Counted from the stretch's first letter, positions 9,019 to 19,017 are shown. The stretch is 64,000 bases of DNA from Myxococcales bacterium (GCA_016706225.1 JADJKB010000003.1:558001-622000), one strand, 5' to 3'. A program made the numbers and translations. The notes: generated by a model not told the origin, from the letters alone.

Positions 9019-9034
9019 CGGCATGTCGTGTGCA
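9019..9034 (+). promoter_or_regulatory. sigma-54 promoter upstream of PilZ gene
   Basis: CGGCAT, five bases, GTGCA: GG at 9020-9021 and GC at 9032-9033 are separated by exactly ten bases. The predicted transcript start is near 9045. A good ribosome site (GGAGG, 9047-9051) then sits five bases before the ATG at 9057. Confidence 0.55.
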
Positions 9035-9056
9035 AAGCCCACTACTGGAGGTCGAA

Positions 9057-9407
9057 ATGGAAAAGCGAACGAGCCCCCGTACCAAGACCAACGTCGTCCT
9101 GAGCGCCCGTCAGGGCAAGGTCAGCTACACGCTCAAGTGCACCGAGCTGTCGCAGACCGGACTGCTCTTGTGTGTGCCGCGGGCGCTCAAGGTGACGCCT
9201 TGGCCCTATCTCCGAGCCACGCTGCTGCTCAACGATGGCCCGGTCCACCTGTTGGCCCGTCGCATCGGTGAACGCGGCAATCGTGTTGCCTACACCTACC
9301 TTGCGCTGGATGACGTCTCCGAGGCTCGGCTGACGGACTTCCTCTTCGACTGCATGTACCAAGAGCAGGTGACATCTCGCAGGCCTCCTCGCCGCCGCGC
9401 CGCATGA
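9057..9407 (+). CDS. PilZ domain protein
   Basis: A 116-residue single-domain protein, the usual size for stand-alone PilZ proteins. The start at ATG 9057 is supported by GGAGG five bases upstream. The c-di-GMP signature is recognisable: RTSPR near the N-terminus (RxxxR) and ELSQTG (family D/NxSxxG, with E at the first position). A beta-barrel follows and the C-terminus is Arg-rich. PilZ proteins bind cyclic di-GMP and change motility, polysaccharide or gene-expression machinery. The Asp/Asn-to-Glu change may weaken binding. Promoter and site context group it with the PEGA gene under the FHA activator (inference). Confidence 0.7.
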   Translation: MEKRTSPRTKTNVVLSARQGKVSYTLKCTELSQTGLLLCVPRALKVTPWPYLRATLLLNDGPVHLLARRIGERGNRVAYTYLALDDVSEARLTDFLFDCMYQEQVTSRRPPRRRAA

Positions 9408-9437
9408 ATCACTAACGGCCGGCGCACACTCACCGCT

Positions 9438-10148
9438 TCAGCCGTCTTCGAACTCCACGCGCCTGCCCTCACGTTGCATGATCTGATCGTACTCTTCGTA
9501 CAGCGTCAGACCGCCCTGGGTCTTGGGCAGATCGATACCCAAGACCCGCGCGGTCAACAGACCCGCGAGCGCCAGGACCCGATCCCGCTCTGTGTAACGA
9601 CCGACCGAGCGCAGGTCGTTCAGCTTGCGCTTGACGACCGACGTGACCCGCTCCGCGACCCGCTCCGGCAAGTGCGGCACCTCGAAGCTCTGCTCGATCT
9701 CGCTGACGAAGCGCGAAATGGGCGGCGCGAAATCGGGATCTTCTTGGCGGTTGCGCCGGGCACTGCGCACCAACGCCTCCGAGACCGCGTCGTCGAGCAC
9801 GTCCTGAATTTGCCGCACCTCGAAGGGTTTTGCGATGAAGGTGATGGCCAGATCGCGCGCCACGCGTTCGATGCGCGGCTCGTCCTCCCCTGTGACCAGC
9901 GCGATGGTCATGTCCGGGTTGTTCTTCCGGAGAAACTCCCCGAGCACCAGGCCTTCCATGCCGGGCAGGCCCTGATCGAGGAACGCAACCTGGAAGGTCC
10001 AGATGGGCAAGAGGGCCATGCCCTCCTCCGCAGAGCCTGCGGGCAACGCCTGGTGCCCGCGACTCGTCACCAGGTCGACCAGCAGGCGGCGGACGTTCTC
10101 GTCGTCGTCGATTACGAGAACGTTCAGTTGCTCGGGATCGTGGTCCAT
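9438..10148 (-). CDS. response regulator: receiver domain with unknown helical C-terminus
   Basis: A 236-residue protein with an N-terminal receiver domain (about 8-125). It has the acidic pocket VLVIDDDENVR, a phospho-acceptor Asp in AFLDQGLPGMEG, the Thr in LVTGEDE and the conserved Lys in FIAKPFE. The C-terminal 110 residues are helical and charged with no recognised DNA-binding motif (SVVKRKLNDLRSVGRYTERD), so the output is unknown. It lies 41 bp downstream of two giant VIT/VWA genes in the same direction and may be co-transcribed. No histidine kinase is in the window. Confidence 0.8.
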   Translation of the reverse strand: MDHDPEQLNVLVIDDDENVRRLLVDLVTSRGHQALPAGSAEEGMALLPIWTFQVAFLDQGLPGMEGLVLGEFLRKNNPDMTIALVTGEDEPRIERVARDLAITFIAKPFEVRQIQDVLDDAVSEALVRSARRNRQEDPDFAPPISRFVSEIEQSFEVPHLPERVAERVTSVVKRKLNDLRSVGRYTERDRVLALAGLLTARVLGIDLPKTQGGLTLYEEYDQIMQREGRRVEFEDG

Positions 10149-10189
10149 GTCCGCCCCTTCGTGGCGGTTAGAGTACCACGCGGTCCCGA

Positions 10190-13100
10190 CTACTTCACCG
10201 CCCAGCCACTCTCCGACCAGCGGAGGGTGACGGGCTTTCCAGTCGCCGGCAGCTCGACCTCCGAAGCGATGAGGCTGGGCGGCGCGCCGAACGAGGTCGA
10301 CGGCACCAGGGTCTCCAGCCGGACCACGTACTTCTTGGCCGGCTGAAGCTCCTCGCCGCGCGTCATCGAGAGCTCGATTTCCGCCCCGTTGGGATCGAAT
10401 GCCAGCGCATACAGACCCATCGCGGCGGCGGCGATCTCGACCGGGACGTCCTCTTTTTCGTTGCCCATGTGCCGCACGATCTTGGCCTCGATGGGCGGGA
10501 GCGCGGCCGGCGCCCTGAGCAGCACCACGTTCCGCTTCTCGGAGCGTGGCACTTCGAGCGCAGCAAAGGTCAGCGCGTCCGCCTCTCCCTTCGCTGCACC
10601 GGCGGAACCGCGCGCCTCGGACAAGAGCGCCGCCGCGACGTGCCCAGCGAGTGTGCTCGCCGAGGCCTGACCAGAGCGGCCTCCGGTCTCGATGACCCGT
10701 GTCAGCATGCGGCGAGCCAGATCCAGGCGGCCGGCCCCGGCTTGCGCCAGCGCCGTACGGATGACACTCGCTGGCTCGTCCGGAGCGAGCTCTGCCAGCG
10801 CCGCGTAGGCGCGACTGGCATCGTCGAAGAGCCCCTCGTTGCGCAGGCGGTCACCGAGGAACGCCCGGGCCCAAGGATCTGCCGGAGCGCGCTCGGCGAG
10901 CTCACCGAAGGTGCGGCGAGACTCGTCCTCGTTGCCGAGTCGCCGAAGCGCACTGGCGACGTCCGCCAGGACCTCCGCGGAAGCGAAGGGATCGAGCCGC
11001 ACGCGTCGAGCCTCTTCGATCAGCTCTTCCTTCTTGCCGACCGCCTCGAGCAGCGCGACCAGCCGCGCCTTCAAGAAGCCATCGTGCGGTGCAATAGTCA
11101 GGAACCTGCGCACGACGGCCAAGCGGGCATCGTCGCTGTTCGCGGCGCGGTAACGCTTCTGCAATGCCGACATCGGGTAGCTCTCGCTGCCGACCAGCGC
11201 CTGTTTCACCTGCGCGAGCTCACTGGCGAAGCGTGCCCGGCGCACCGCCTCTCGTCGCAAGAACGCCGCCGCCTCTACCTCGCCAGCGGTGTCGAGCGCA
11301 CGGGCGAGCTGCACACGCTGCACACCGTCGACCTGCACCAGCAATATGATCTCGAGCAGGGCGCGACGATCGGACCAGCCCCGGAGCTCACACTGACGCT
11401 TGGCGGACAGGTAGACGTCGAGCGGACCTTCGGTCCCGAGCCGTACACGCCACACTCCGCGCCTGAGCGGCATCGGCATCTGAGACAACGACGAACACTT
11501 CGTGCCCCGGAGCGCGGCCCGCGGCGGCGGCAGGAGAATGTCGCGGGTCACCCGCACCTTCGTGCCGAGCCCACTTTCCGGGTACGAGAGCCCCGCGAGC
11601 GCAACCTCCACGCAGCGGTTGAGCGCGGCGTCGTTGGCTTCGGGACCGACCCCTTGCACCTTGATGTCGCTCGGGCGCCCGTTGCCGTCGATGGCGAGCG
11701 ATACCTGCAGCGTGCCGGCCAGCTCGGGCCGAAGCGCGGCCCGCGAGTCGCGGCACGCCCGCACCGAGGACATCGCGCCATCGATGGTGAAGGCGGCCGC
11801 CGCCGCCACCGCGTTCTCGAGCTCCTTGTCGTCCGCGCGGTCCTCCACTCTGCCCGGGTGTGGGATGCTTGCCAGGGCACCCAGCGCGAAGTCGCCGCTG
11901 CTGTTGAAGGCCGGGATGTCCTCCCAGGGGTGGATTAGATCCGACAGCGCCACGTCGAGCTGCCGCGCTTCGAGCGCCGTCGCGATGTAGCCGCCGGACG
12001 CGGAAAACCCGGTCCAAGGCGTCATCAGGTGGGCCTTGAGCGCCACGTCTGTCACCGCTTCACGCCCGCGCCGAGCGAGCAGCAGCTCATCGATGCGAGC
12101 GTTCGCCCAGCGGCGCCTCACGTCCTCGGGCCACTGTGCCACGCGGATCGAGACCAGGCGGGCGTCCTCGTGGACGCCGGCCTTGTCACGCCACTTGAGT
12201 GAAATCGAGCTCGGCGAACGCCCCCGGACCTTGCCGACCACCTCGAGGGTGGTGCCGGCGAAGGCCGCCCGCGCACTGCGCGGGTAGACCTGTTCGAACT
12301 CGGGGCCGAGCAACAGCTCGACGCCGGCGAACGCCGGTCGCAGTGCATCCGCAACCAGATCCGTCGCCGCCGCTGTCGCCTCGGACGAGTCGGAGACGAA
12401 CAGCATGGGCCCTGATGTTCGAGTCAACGCCCTGAGCGCACGCACGTGCGCCGTCGGCCCGACGGCGACGGCACCAACCCGTGGTTTGCCGCCCGCGCGC
12501 CGAGACAGCCGCGCTTCGATGCTCTTCACGTCGGGATCGCCAACCGTTGCCCAGCCATCACCCACGTACACGACCACCCCCGCGGGTGCGTCGGCCGGCA
12601 GGGCGTCGGCTGCGGCTTCGAGCGCGCGGCCGAGATCCGTCGCGCCCCCGGGCACGAGCTTCCCGAGCGCGTCGAGGATTGCCGTCTTGCGCGCGGCGTC
12701 CAGCGGGCCGATGGCGGCCGGGCCGACTGAACGCACCGTCTGATCGGCGGCGAGCACCACGACTTGATCGCGATCACCCAGCGCGTCGAGCACGGCGCGG
12801 ACGAAGGCTCTGGAGACGTCCAGCTCGGCGGCCTCGGCGCTGCCAGAGGTGTCGACGACGAGCGCGAGGGTCGCGCCGACATCCGGACCGACATCGGGGA
12901 GATCGGCGCGCACGAGCACCGTGCTCGCGTCCTCGTCGCCAGACTTCTGCGCGACGTACATCCGAGCATTCGAGTCCCAGGGCGGAAGCTCGAGGTCGAC
13001 CACCACGTCCGCCGTGGGGCGAAAATCGGGGCGCCGCGTGCGAACGTCGGTCCCGCTCACGTTGGTGCCAGAGCTCGCCGCCACGGCCCGCGGTTTGGCT

Positions 13101-14206
13101 CCGGAAGCGTCGACGTGCAGCGAGAACTCGCCGATGAGCGGGGCCTCGCCCGGAGCCGCCAGCGGATACCGATACTGAGAAACGAGCTTGCCGCCCTCGT
13201 GCCGGACCGGCAGCCACTCGATGTATTCGATGATGACCGTGATCGCCGCACCGCTGGCGATGGAGGGCAGATAGCCGCGAACCCAACCTTCGCCGGCCCA
13301 CTCGAGGAGCGCGCCGCCTTCCGGGCGAAGCACGGTGTTTTCGCGTGAAGCGATGGCGATGCTGCCCTCCTCGACGGCGTCGCCCCGAGACACGGCAAAA
13401 CGCGAGACGATCGCGGTCGGCGGTATGGCCATTCGGAAGTCGCCCCGCACAGCCTGACTGCCACCGTTGAAATAGGTCGTGGTCACCCGGCTCTCGGCGA
13501 CCTCGGCCTGCAGCTTGGCCTCGAGGTCGAGCGAACGAATGGTGAGAGGCGAGCCCGGATCCCCCGGACCCGAGGCCTCGTCCGCACCCCACAGCTCACC
13601 CACGGCGCGCCGCGGCGGACCGGCCGCGCCCCAGGGTGCAGCAAGCCCACCCGTCCAGTCGTCGAACACCTTCTCGGCCTTCACGCTGACGTTTGCGCCG
13701 TCGATCAGCGCGGACTCACCGGCGCGCACCTTGTGCTCGGTACTGCCGGCGACAACGACGATCTCTTCGTTCGCCGCGTACACCCGCGCTCCGCCGTCCC
13801 GTCGCTCGAACCCGACCCGTGCCGCCGCAGGGCGAACCTGAGCGTCGCCGACGACGATCTCGGCGCGCGCTGCCGCCGCGCCCTCGACGAACACCCGGCC
13901 CGCTTTGAGCTCGACCTTGCCGTCGCCAATACCAAGCTCCGTCGAGCGATCGACGAGAACGAGTGTGCCGTCATCGAGCCGCAGTCGGGCGCGACCTTGG
14001 GCATCCGTCACGAGCCGTTGCCCGGAGCGCAGCCGCACCAGACCACGGCGCTCGATCTCGTCGACCTTCACGCCGGGGTGAACGACCGACAGATCCGCAA
14101 CGGTGATGGCACTGCGGGTGGCCTTCGGCCGCACCAAGAAGAAACCACCAGCGAGCACGAGCGCGACGACCGCGAATAGCGCCAGAGCGCGCAGTGCCTT
14201 AGCCAC
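10190..14206 (-). CDS. giant FecR-like / VIT / VWA / AgmX-like / TPR protein (1338 aa)
   Basis: Starts with GTG and a membrane anchor (ALALFAVVALVLAGGFFLV). Domain order: FecR-like beta domain at about 40-180 (GQRLVTDAQGRARLRLDDGT); VIT domain at about 220-360 (ITVIIEYIEWLPV); VWA domain at about 440-610 with an intact MIDAS DTSGS and TDLGRALEAAADAL; an AgmX/PglI-type or TonB-C-like segment at about 860-930 (LQVSLAIDGNGRPSDIKVQG); then TPR-like repeats to about 1260 and a beta-rich end. VIT-VWA proteins bind metal and protein partners at the envelope; AgmX/PglI domains occur in gliding-motility proteins. It overlaps the end of the upstream paralogue by eight bases. The role is not known. Confidence 0.8.
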   Translation of the reverse strand: MAKALRALALFAVVALVLAGGFFLVRPKATRSAITVADLSVVHPGVKVDEIERRGLVRLRSGQRLVTDAQGRARLRLDDGTLVLVDRSTELGIGDGKVELKAGRVFVEGAAAARAEIVVGDAQVRPAAARVGFERRDGGARVYAANEEIVVVAGSTEHKVRAGESALIDGANVSVKAEKVFDDWTGGLAAPWGAAGPPRRAVGELWGADEASGPGDPGSPLTIRSLDLEAKLQAEVAESRVTTTYFNGGSQAVRGDFRMAIPPTAIVSRFAVSRGDAVEEGSIAIASRENTVLRPEGGALLEWAGEGWVRGYLPSIASGAAITVIIEYIEWLPVRHEGGKLVSQYRYPLAAPGEAPLIGEFSLHVDASGAKPRAVAASSGTNVSGTDVRTRRPDFRPTADVVVDLELPPWDSNARMYVAQKSGDEDASTVLVRADLPDVGPDVGATLALVVDTSGSAEAAELDVSRAFVRAVLDALGDRDQVVVLAADQTVRSVGPAAIGPLDAARKTAILDALGKLVPGGATDLGRALEAAADALPADAPAGVVVYVGDGWATVGDPDVKSIEARLSRRAGGKPRVGAVAVGPTAHVRALRALTRTSGPMLFVSDSSEATAAATDLVADALRPAFAGVELLLGPEFEQVYPRSARAAFAGTTLEVVGKVRGRSPSSISLKWRDKAGVHEDARLVSIRVAQWPEDVRRRWANARIDELLLARRGREAVTDVALKAHLMTPWTGFSASGGYIATALEARQLDVALSDLIHPWEDIPAFNSSGDFALGALASIPHPGRVEDRADDKELENAVAAAAAFTIDGAMSSVRACRDSRAALRPELAGTLQVSLAIDGNGRPSDIKVQGVGPEANDAALNRCVEVALAGLSYPESGLGTKVRVTRDILLPPPRAALRGTKCSSLSQMPMPLRRGVWRVRLGTEGPLDVYLSAKRQCELRGWSDRRALLEIILLVQVDGVQRVQLARALDTAGEVEAAAFLRREAVRRARFASELAQVKQALVGSESYPMSALQKRYRAANSDDARLAVVRRFLTIAPHDGFLKARLVALLEAVGKKEELIEEARRVRLDPFASAEVLADVASALRRLGNEDESRRTFGELAERAPADPWARAFLGDRLRNEGLFDDASRAYAALAELAPDEPASVIRTALAQAGAGRLDLARRMLTRVIETGGRSGQASASTLAGHVAAALLSEARGSAGAAKGEADALTFAALEVPRSEKRNVVLLRAPAALPPIEAKIVRHMGNEKEDVPVEIAAAAMGLYALAFDPNGAEIELSMTRGEELQPAKKYVVRLETLVPSTSFGAPPSLIASEVELPATGKPVTLRWSESGWAVK

Positions 14207-17200
14207 GGGTCACCTCACCGGCGCCGAGGTTGAAGCGCAACGTATTCGGTCCGCCGCTCTCGAAGCGCACGGGCAGACGCACGATCTTTTCACCTTTGCC
14301 CAGCTCATCGAACACGACGGTCAGCACGACCTCAGCTCCGAGCCGCGCCGCGGCTTCGACCTCGTCCTTCTCGATGCGGATCTCGACCCAGCGATCACCC
14401 TTCGACGGGAGCCGCGCCTGCGCGACACCGAGGGTCACGTCACCTTCCGCAGCGGGCATCGGAGAGCCGAGCGCGTTCGTGTAGAGCACCGGGTGGAGCT
14501 CCGGATGCGCCCAGGTGAGCGTGGCCCGGGCACCGCTGCCCGACTTGGCGCGCTCGGAGGTCAAGACCTGTTCAGCGCGGGCCAGGAGTTGCGCAACCTC
14601 CTCTTCCCGTTTGCCTTGGCGTGCGTCGAGTCGTCCCCAGGCCAGGAAGGTGGCCGCGAAAGCCCGTGCGGTCGCAGCAGGCCCGGAGTCGACATCCGGC
14701 GCCCCGGCGCCGCGACCCTTCTCCGTCCAGCGCACCGCCGCTTCCAGCTGCCCCTCACCTTGAGCGGCCAGCGCCTGCAACAGCGCCACGCTCGGATCGT
14801 CCGGGGTCAGCGTCGCAAGGGTCTCATACTGCCGGCGCGCGTCGGCGAACCAACCGTGAGCGCGTAACAGATCTCCCAATCGGCGGCGCGCCACCGGATC
14901 GTCAGGAGAGAACTCCACGATTTCACCAAAAGCGCGCCGGGCCAGCGCCTCGTGTTCGGCCTTCGCTTTGGCGTCCTTCTCGGCCAACGAACGTCGCAGG
15001 TAATACTCGCCGATTGCGGTGCGAACATGCGCGTCCACACCGGGCCGCGCTCGCAGCCGCTCGGCCAGGGCTCCCGCTCCTGAGAAGTCACCCGCATCTT
15101 CCTCGGCGTCGAGCAAGTCGAGGGCAAGCTTGAAATCGTCGGGCCACTCACTCGAGAGCGCCCGCAGCTTGGCGGCGCGATCCGCCGGGCTCTTGGCTTC
15201 GCGCAAGAGCTTCTCGAGCAGCCCCGGGTCCATGGATTTCAGCCCCAGCGCCGAGTGCAATTCCCGCATCTGCTGCGCCGTCTTGATGCGCGCCACGATG
15301 CCGCGATACAGCGTGTCGGCCGCAGTGACGTCACCCTTCATCAGCTTCCACAAACCCACTCGCAGCTGAACGTTGCCGAGCGCGTCGAGCATGATGGAGA
15401 GCAAGCGCCGGCGCTCGGTCCAGGTTGGCGCCTCACAGCCGGAGAGCGCACGCTGGTACACACCCAGCACACCGCCCGGACTGCCGGCGACGCGGGTGAG
15501 CCGCTCGCGCCAGAGTGTGACGCGCTCGGCGAGGGGCAGATCCGCGGCGTCACTGCAGCGCAAGATGAAGCGCGGCATCACGTCGATGCCGATCTGGATG
15601 AACGGCGCGGGCGCGGGGTCCGGCTCGGGTTTGGCAGGCCCATCCGGCGAGAAGATGATCGGGTAGACGACGGTCACGATGCCGCCTTCGGGTTGAGGGA
15701 ACGACAGGCCGGTGTAGGAGCTCACCACGCAGGAGACGACGCTCGCGTCGGGCAGATCCGAACCACCGTTGGTTGCGTTCGCTACCGCGCCCTGTCGGTC
15801 GATGACGAACTTCACGGCGACGCGCCCCTGGAGGTTGGGGTTGTTCTTGAGCCCGTTCTCGTAACAGAGCCGAAAGCGCCCGAAATTCTGGCGGATGATG
15901 CGCTGCACGACCTCGGGCGGCAGTCGACCGCTGATCTGAGGTGCTCCCATGCGCAGCTTGGGTGCTTGGGCGGCGTGCGCCCCGCCGAGGCGACCGTGGC
16001 CACTGCCGAAACCTTGCCCCGTTCCCGTGCCCGCGCCGTGACCGAGGGCGCCGACGGAGCCGAGGCCAATGCCCTCGCCTCGACCGCCACCCCCTTCCCC
16101 GACGCCAGAGAGCCCAAGCCCACCAGCGCCGTAGGCGTCGCCGATTTCGTCACCCCAGGTGTTGCCGGCCTTGCCCGCCACCTTCTTCTCAGCAGGTTTC
16201 CCGTCGTCTCTGCCCGAAGGCGCAGCCGGCGCCGGGGCCTCCGCCGCGGGCAGGTCTTCGCCCGCTGCAGGCGTCGTCGCAGCGCTCGCAGCCGCTGTCG
16301 CGGCCGTGGTCGGTTTTGCCAGCGAGTCCGTCGCCGGCGGCGGGGCGCCACCGGCACCGGTGTTGAGGAGACCGATCATGCCGAACTCGGCAGCATCCTT
16401 CAGGGCGGCTTGTCGCGCGATGTGCGGGTCGCGATTGTCCGCGGGTCCGGCCACGCCGTAACGCCGGTTCGAGCCCCCCTTGGGGTTCCCCATCGAACCC
16501 TCCTCACCCTTGGCGCGAGTTCCGGTGCCGCCTTCTTTGTTGTCGGCCGAGGTTTCTTCGACCTGTTCTTCTTCGCGGTCCTCGATGCTGCGCGCCATTC
16601 GGCGCTCCTCAGCCAGCTCCTTCGCGGTTGGCACGTAATACGACGTGACCGGGGTGATGATTCCGAAGCGAGTCCCGACGTCGACCATCGCGGCGCGCCC
16701 CGAGTTCTCTTTCAAGAGCTCCTCGAGCCGGGCTTCGGCCCAGCGCCGCCGCAGATCACCCTGGTCGTCGAGCGCACGCGGCGACAGCGGCAGCTCACGT
16801 TTGCCGTCGCGGGTCGTCACGATGATGCGCCTCGGCGTCGCCGCCGACGTACGGCCGACGACCACCACGGTCTCGTCCGCGACCAGCGCGCTCGACCCGC
16901 GCGGATAAATCCGCTCCACGTCCCCGCCGAGATCCACCTCGGTGCCGAGCCAGGCTGGACGCTCCGCGTGCTCGAGCACGGCCAGCGCGTTCCGGGCGGC
17001 GCCGTGTGCATCGTCAACCCGCGCGGCAAAACCGCCGTTGGCGAGGCCCGAGAGCAGCGCCAGATCGACGTCGCGACCTACGCCGATGGTGAACACGCGC
17101 GGCGGCCGGGGTAGCTTGCCCATGCGTTCTTCGAGCTCTTTCAAGCTCAGCTCGCCGACGGTCGCGTGACCGTCGCCGATGTAGACGACGATCCCGCGCC

Positions 17201-18917
17201 GCGCAGGATCGAGACGACTTGCCGCCTCGGTCAGCATGCTGCCCAGATCCGTCGCGCCGCCCCGCTCGAGACTCGCGAGCGCCGCGGAGTAACGCTGTCG
17301 CAGCGTGGAGTCGATCTTCACCAGCCCGGTTGCATCGGGCAGGAGCGGGCGCAGAGCGTCGGCACCCGCCCAGACCACGGCTCGATCATCATCACCCAGG
17401 TGGCTGAGCAGCCCGAGCGCTGCGGCGCGTGCCAGCGCCATGCTCGACGTGTCGTTCGCCGCCGACGCATCCACCACAATCGCCAGATCGAGCCCACCCG
17501 CCTGGGTCGGGATGTCGGTCGCGCGCAGCGGAACCAAGACGTAGCCCGCCTCGGTGAGGGCCGCCTTGTTGGCTTCCGTGCGTCCGTCCGGCGCGAGCAC
17601 GTTCAAGTCGGGTTGGTGTTTCGACTGATAGGCACCGAGCGCCGAGATGCCCTCGTCGAACAGCTCTACCGAGAGGTCGGCGCGCGGTGTGTAGTCTTGC
17701 CCGCGTACGATCAGCTCCGTGCCCTGGCGTGTGCCGGCCATGCCGACCCGCACGTCCTTCGCTCGCGCCTTGGCGAGGTCGACCTTGATGGTCAGCTCCT
17801 CGATGCTCGGCAGGGACGCCTCCGAACCCTCCGCCGCCATCGGGTAGACGTAGTGGCGGCGTTCACCCTTCTCGCCGTTGCGCGGGAGCCACTCGGTGTA
17901 ACGCACCACCACGCGCCGGGCTTCGCCGGGGCCGATGGGGTAGAGGCGCGCCCGGTACGAACCGGGTCCCTCCCACTCGAGCAGCGCCGGATCTTCCGTC
18001 GAGCCGGCGTAGACGTTGGACTGGTACTGCGCGGCGGCGGCCGCGCTCTCCTTGACCCGCCCCCAGACCAGCTCGCCGCCGCGATCGACCCCGAAGCGGT
18101 GAATGGAAGCGCCCGTGGGGGCACGGAAGCGGTAGATCCCCTCGACGACCTTCGAGCTCGGATTGAAGAAGCGCTGGTCGACCTCGGTGACGGCGAAGTC
18201 GCCGTCGATGCTGACTCGGACGTCGAGCACCTGGATCGCGAGCGGAAAGCGCGGTGCGCCAAGCTCGCCGGGCGGACGCGCGCCGACGGTGCCCACACCG
18301 AACGGCGCCGGCGCGGCGACGGGATCGGTCGTTGCGAGACCGCCGGTCCAGTCTTCCCAGACCTTGACGGATTCGACCTTCGCAGCCGCCCCCTGGGCCG
18401 CGAGCAGTCGCTCGCCGGCTCGCGCCGGAGTTGCCCCACCGAGGCGAACCTCACCATCGAGCACGTAGGCCTCGGTGGTGCCATTCGTCACGTCGAGGCT
18501 TGCGCGCACCTTGGCCAGCTGGAGCTTGCCGCTCGGCGTCTCGATCTCGGTCGCGGGACCCGCCGGCGAGTCGATGAAGATGCGGCCTGACTCGAGCTTC
18601 AGACTGTCGGCGTAGAGCACCAGCTCGGCGGGGCCGCGAACGAGCAGCGTGGCCCCAGCGTCGCGCCGCAGCCAGGCAAGCCCACCCGCCTGAACCTTGA
18701 CCCGCTCGCCGTCGACCAGGCGTTCGCGCGGGTAGGGCGCGCGCTCCTTTTCGTCGGGTGGTGTCACCAGCACCGAGCGCCGAACGGTGCGCAGCTCTGC
18801 CCACGTTTGACTACGCGGCGCCAGCGGCTTTTCACCGCGTCCGCAGCCGAACGCCGACAGAACCAGAACAAAAAACCCAAGCCAGACGCTGAAGCGCCTA
18901 GCGATATTCGGTCGCAT
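14199..18917 (-). CDS. giant lipoprotein: FecR-like / VIT / VWA / Gly-rich / AgmX-PglI / TPR (1572 aa)
   Basis: The start MRPNIARRFSVWLGFFVLVL at 18917 gives a signal peptide ending in a lipobox-like AFGC; the frame is open to 19049 but that would overlap the divergent gene. Order: FecR-like (about 30-170), VIT (about 200-340, VVRYTEWLPRNGEKGERRHY), VWA (about 460-640), a charged and Gly-rich linker (about 770-1000), an AgmX/PglI domain (about 1010-1110: RLCYENGLKNNPNLQGRVAV), then TPR repeats. The MIDAS reads DASAA instead of DxSxS, so metal binding may be weak, unlike the intact downstream paralogue. The two clearly arose by duplication. The gene overlaps the next by eight bases and is probably co-translated. 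The AgmX domain suggests a motility or envelope-complex role (inference). Confidence 0.8.
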   Translation of the reverse strand: MRPNIARRFSVWLGFFVLVLSAFGCGRGEKPLAPRSQTWAELRTVRRSVLVTPPDEKERAPYPRERLVDGERVKVQAGGLAWLRRDAGATLLVRGPAELVLYADSLKLESGRIFIDSPAGPATEIETPSGKLQLAKVRASLDVTNGTTEAYVLDGEVRLGGATPARAGERLLAAQGAAAKVESVKVWEDWTGGLATTDPVAAPAPFGVGTVGARPPGELGAPRFPLAIQVLDVRVSIDGDFAVTEVDQRFFNPSSKVVEGIYRFRAPTGASIHRFGVDRGGELVWGRVKESAAAAAQYQSNVYAGSTEDPALLEWEGPGSYRARLYPIGPGEARRVVVRYTEWLPRNGEKGERRHYVYPMAAEGSEASLPSIEELTIKVDLAKARAKDVRVGMAGTRQGTELIVRGQDYTPRADLSVELFDEGISALGAYQSKHQPDLNVLAPDGRTEANKAALTEAGYVLVPLRATDIPTQAGGLDLAIVVDASAANDTSSMALARAAALGLLSHLGDDDRAVVWAGADALRPLLPDATGLVKIDSTLRQRYSAALASLERGGATDLGSMLTEAASRLDPARRGIVVYIGDGHATVGELSLKELEERMGKLPRPPRVFTIGVGRDVDLALLSGLANGGFAARVDDAHGAARNALAVLEHAERPAWLGTEVDLGGDVERIYPRGSSALVADETVVVVGRTSAATPRRIIVTTRDGKRELPLSPRALDDQGDLRRRWAEARLEELLKENSGRAAMVDVGTRFGIITPVTSYYVPTAKELAEERRMARSIEDREEEQVEETSADNKEGGTGTRAKGEEGSMGNPKGGSNRRYGVAGPADNRDPHIARQAALKDAAEFGMIGLLNTGAGGAPPPATDSLAKPTTAATAAASAATTPAAGEDLPAAEAPAPAAPSGRDDGKPAEKKVAGKAGNTWGDEIGDAYGAGGLGLSGVGEGGGGRGEGIGLGSVGALGHGAGTGTGQGFGSGHGRLGGAHAAQAPKLRMGAPQISGRLPPEVVQRIIRQNFGRFRLCYENGLKNNPNLQGRVAVKFVIDRQGAVANATNGGSDLPDASVVSCVVSSYTGLSFPQPEGGIVTVVYPIIFSPDGPAKPEPDPAPAPFIQIGIDVMPRFILRCSDAADLPLAERVTLWRERLTRVAGSPGGVLGVYQRALSGCEAPTWTERRRLLSIMLDALGNVQLRVGLWKLMKGDVTAADTLYRGIVARIKTAQQMRELHSALGLKSMDPGLLEKLLREAKSPADRAAKLRALSSEWPDDFKLALDLLDAEEDAGDFSGAGALAERLRARPGVDAHVRTAIGEYYLRRSLAEKDAKAKAEHEALARRAFGEIVEFSPDDPVARRRLGDLLRAHGWFADARRQYETLATLTPDDPSVALLQALAAQGEGQLEAAVRWTEKGRGAGAPDVDSGPAATARAFAATFLAWGRLDARQGKREEEVAQLLARAEQVLTSERAKSGSGARATLTWAHPELHPVLYTNALGSPMPAAEGDVTLGVAQARLPSKGDRWVEIRIEKDEVEAAARLGAEVVLTVVFDELGKGEKIVRLPVRFESGGPNTLRFNLGAGEVTRG

Positions 18918-19017
18918 GCAGCGTAGCCAGACCATATGGCGCCTCCGAAAGTTCCCCGGGGGCGGGACTATACGCCGGGGACTGTGAGCGGCGCGAGCGC
19001 TGCTATGCTGCCGGGGA

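Noticed and set aside
16000..16460. Possible reverse-strand genes over the Gly-rich linker of the giant lipoprotein
   Set aside because: Long open frames opposite Gly/Ala-rich coding are expected at this GC content; they have no recognisable domain.
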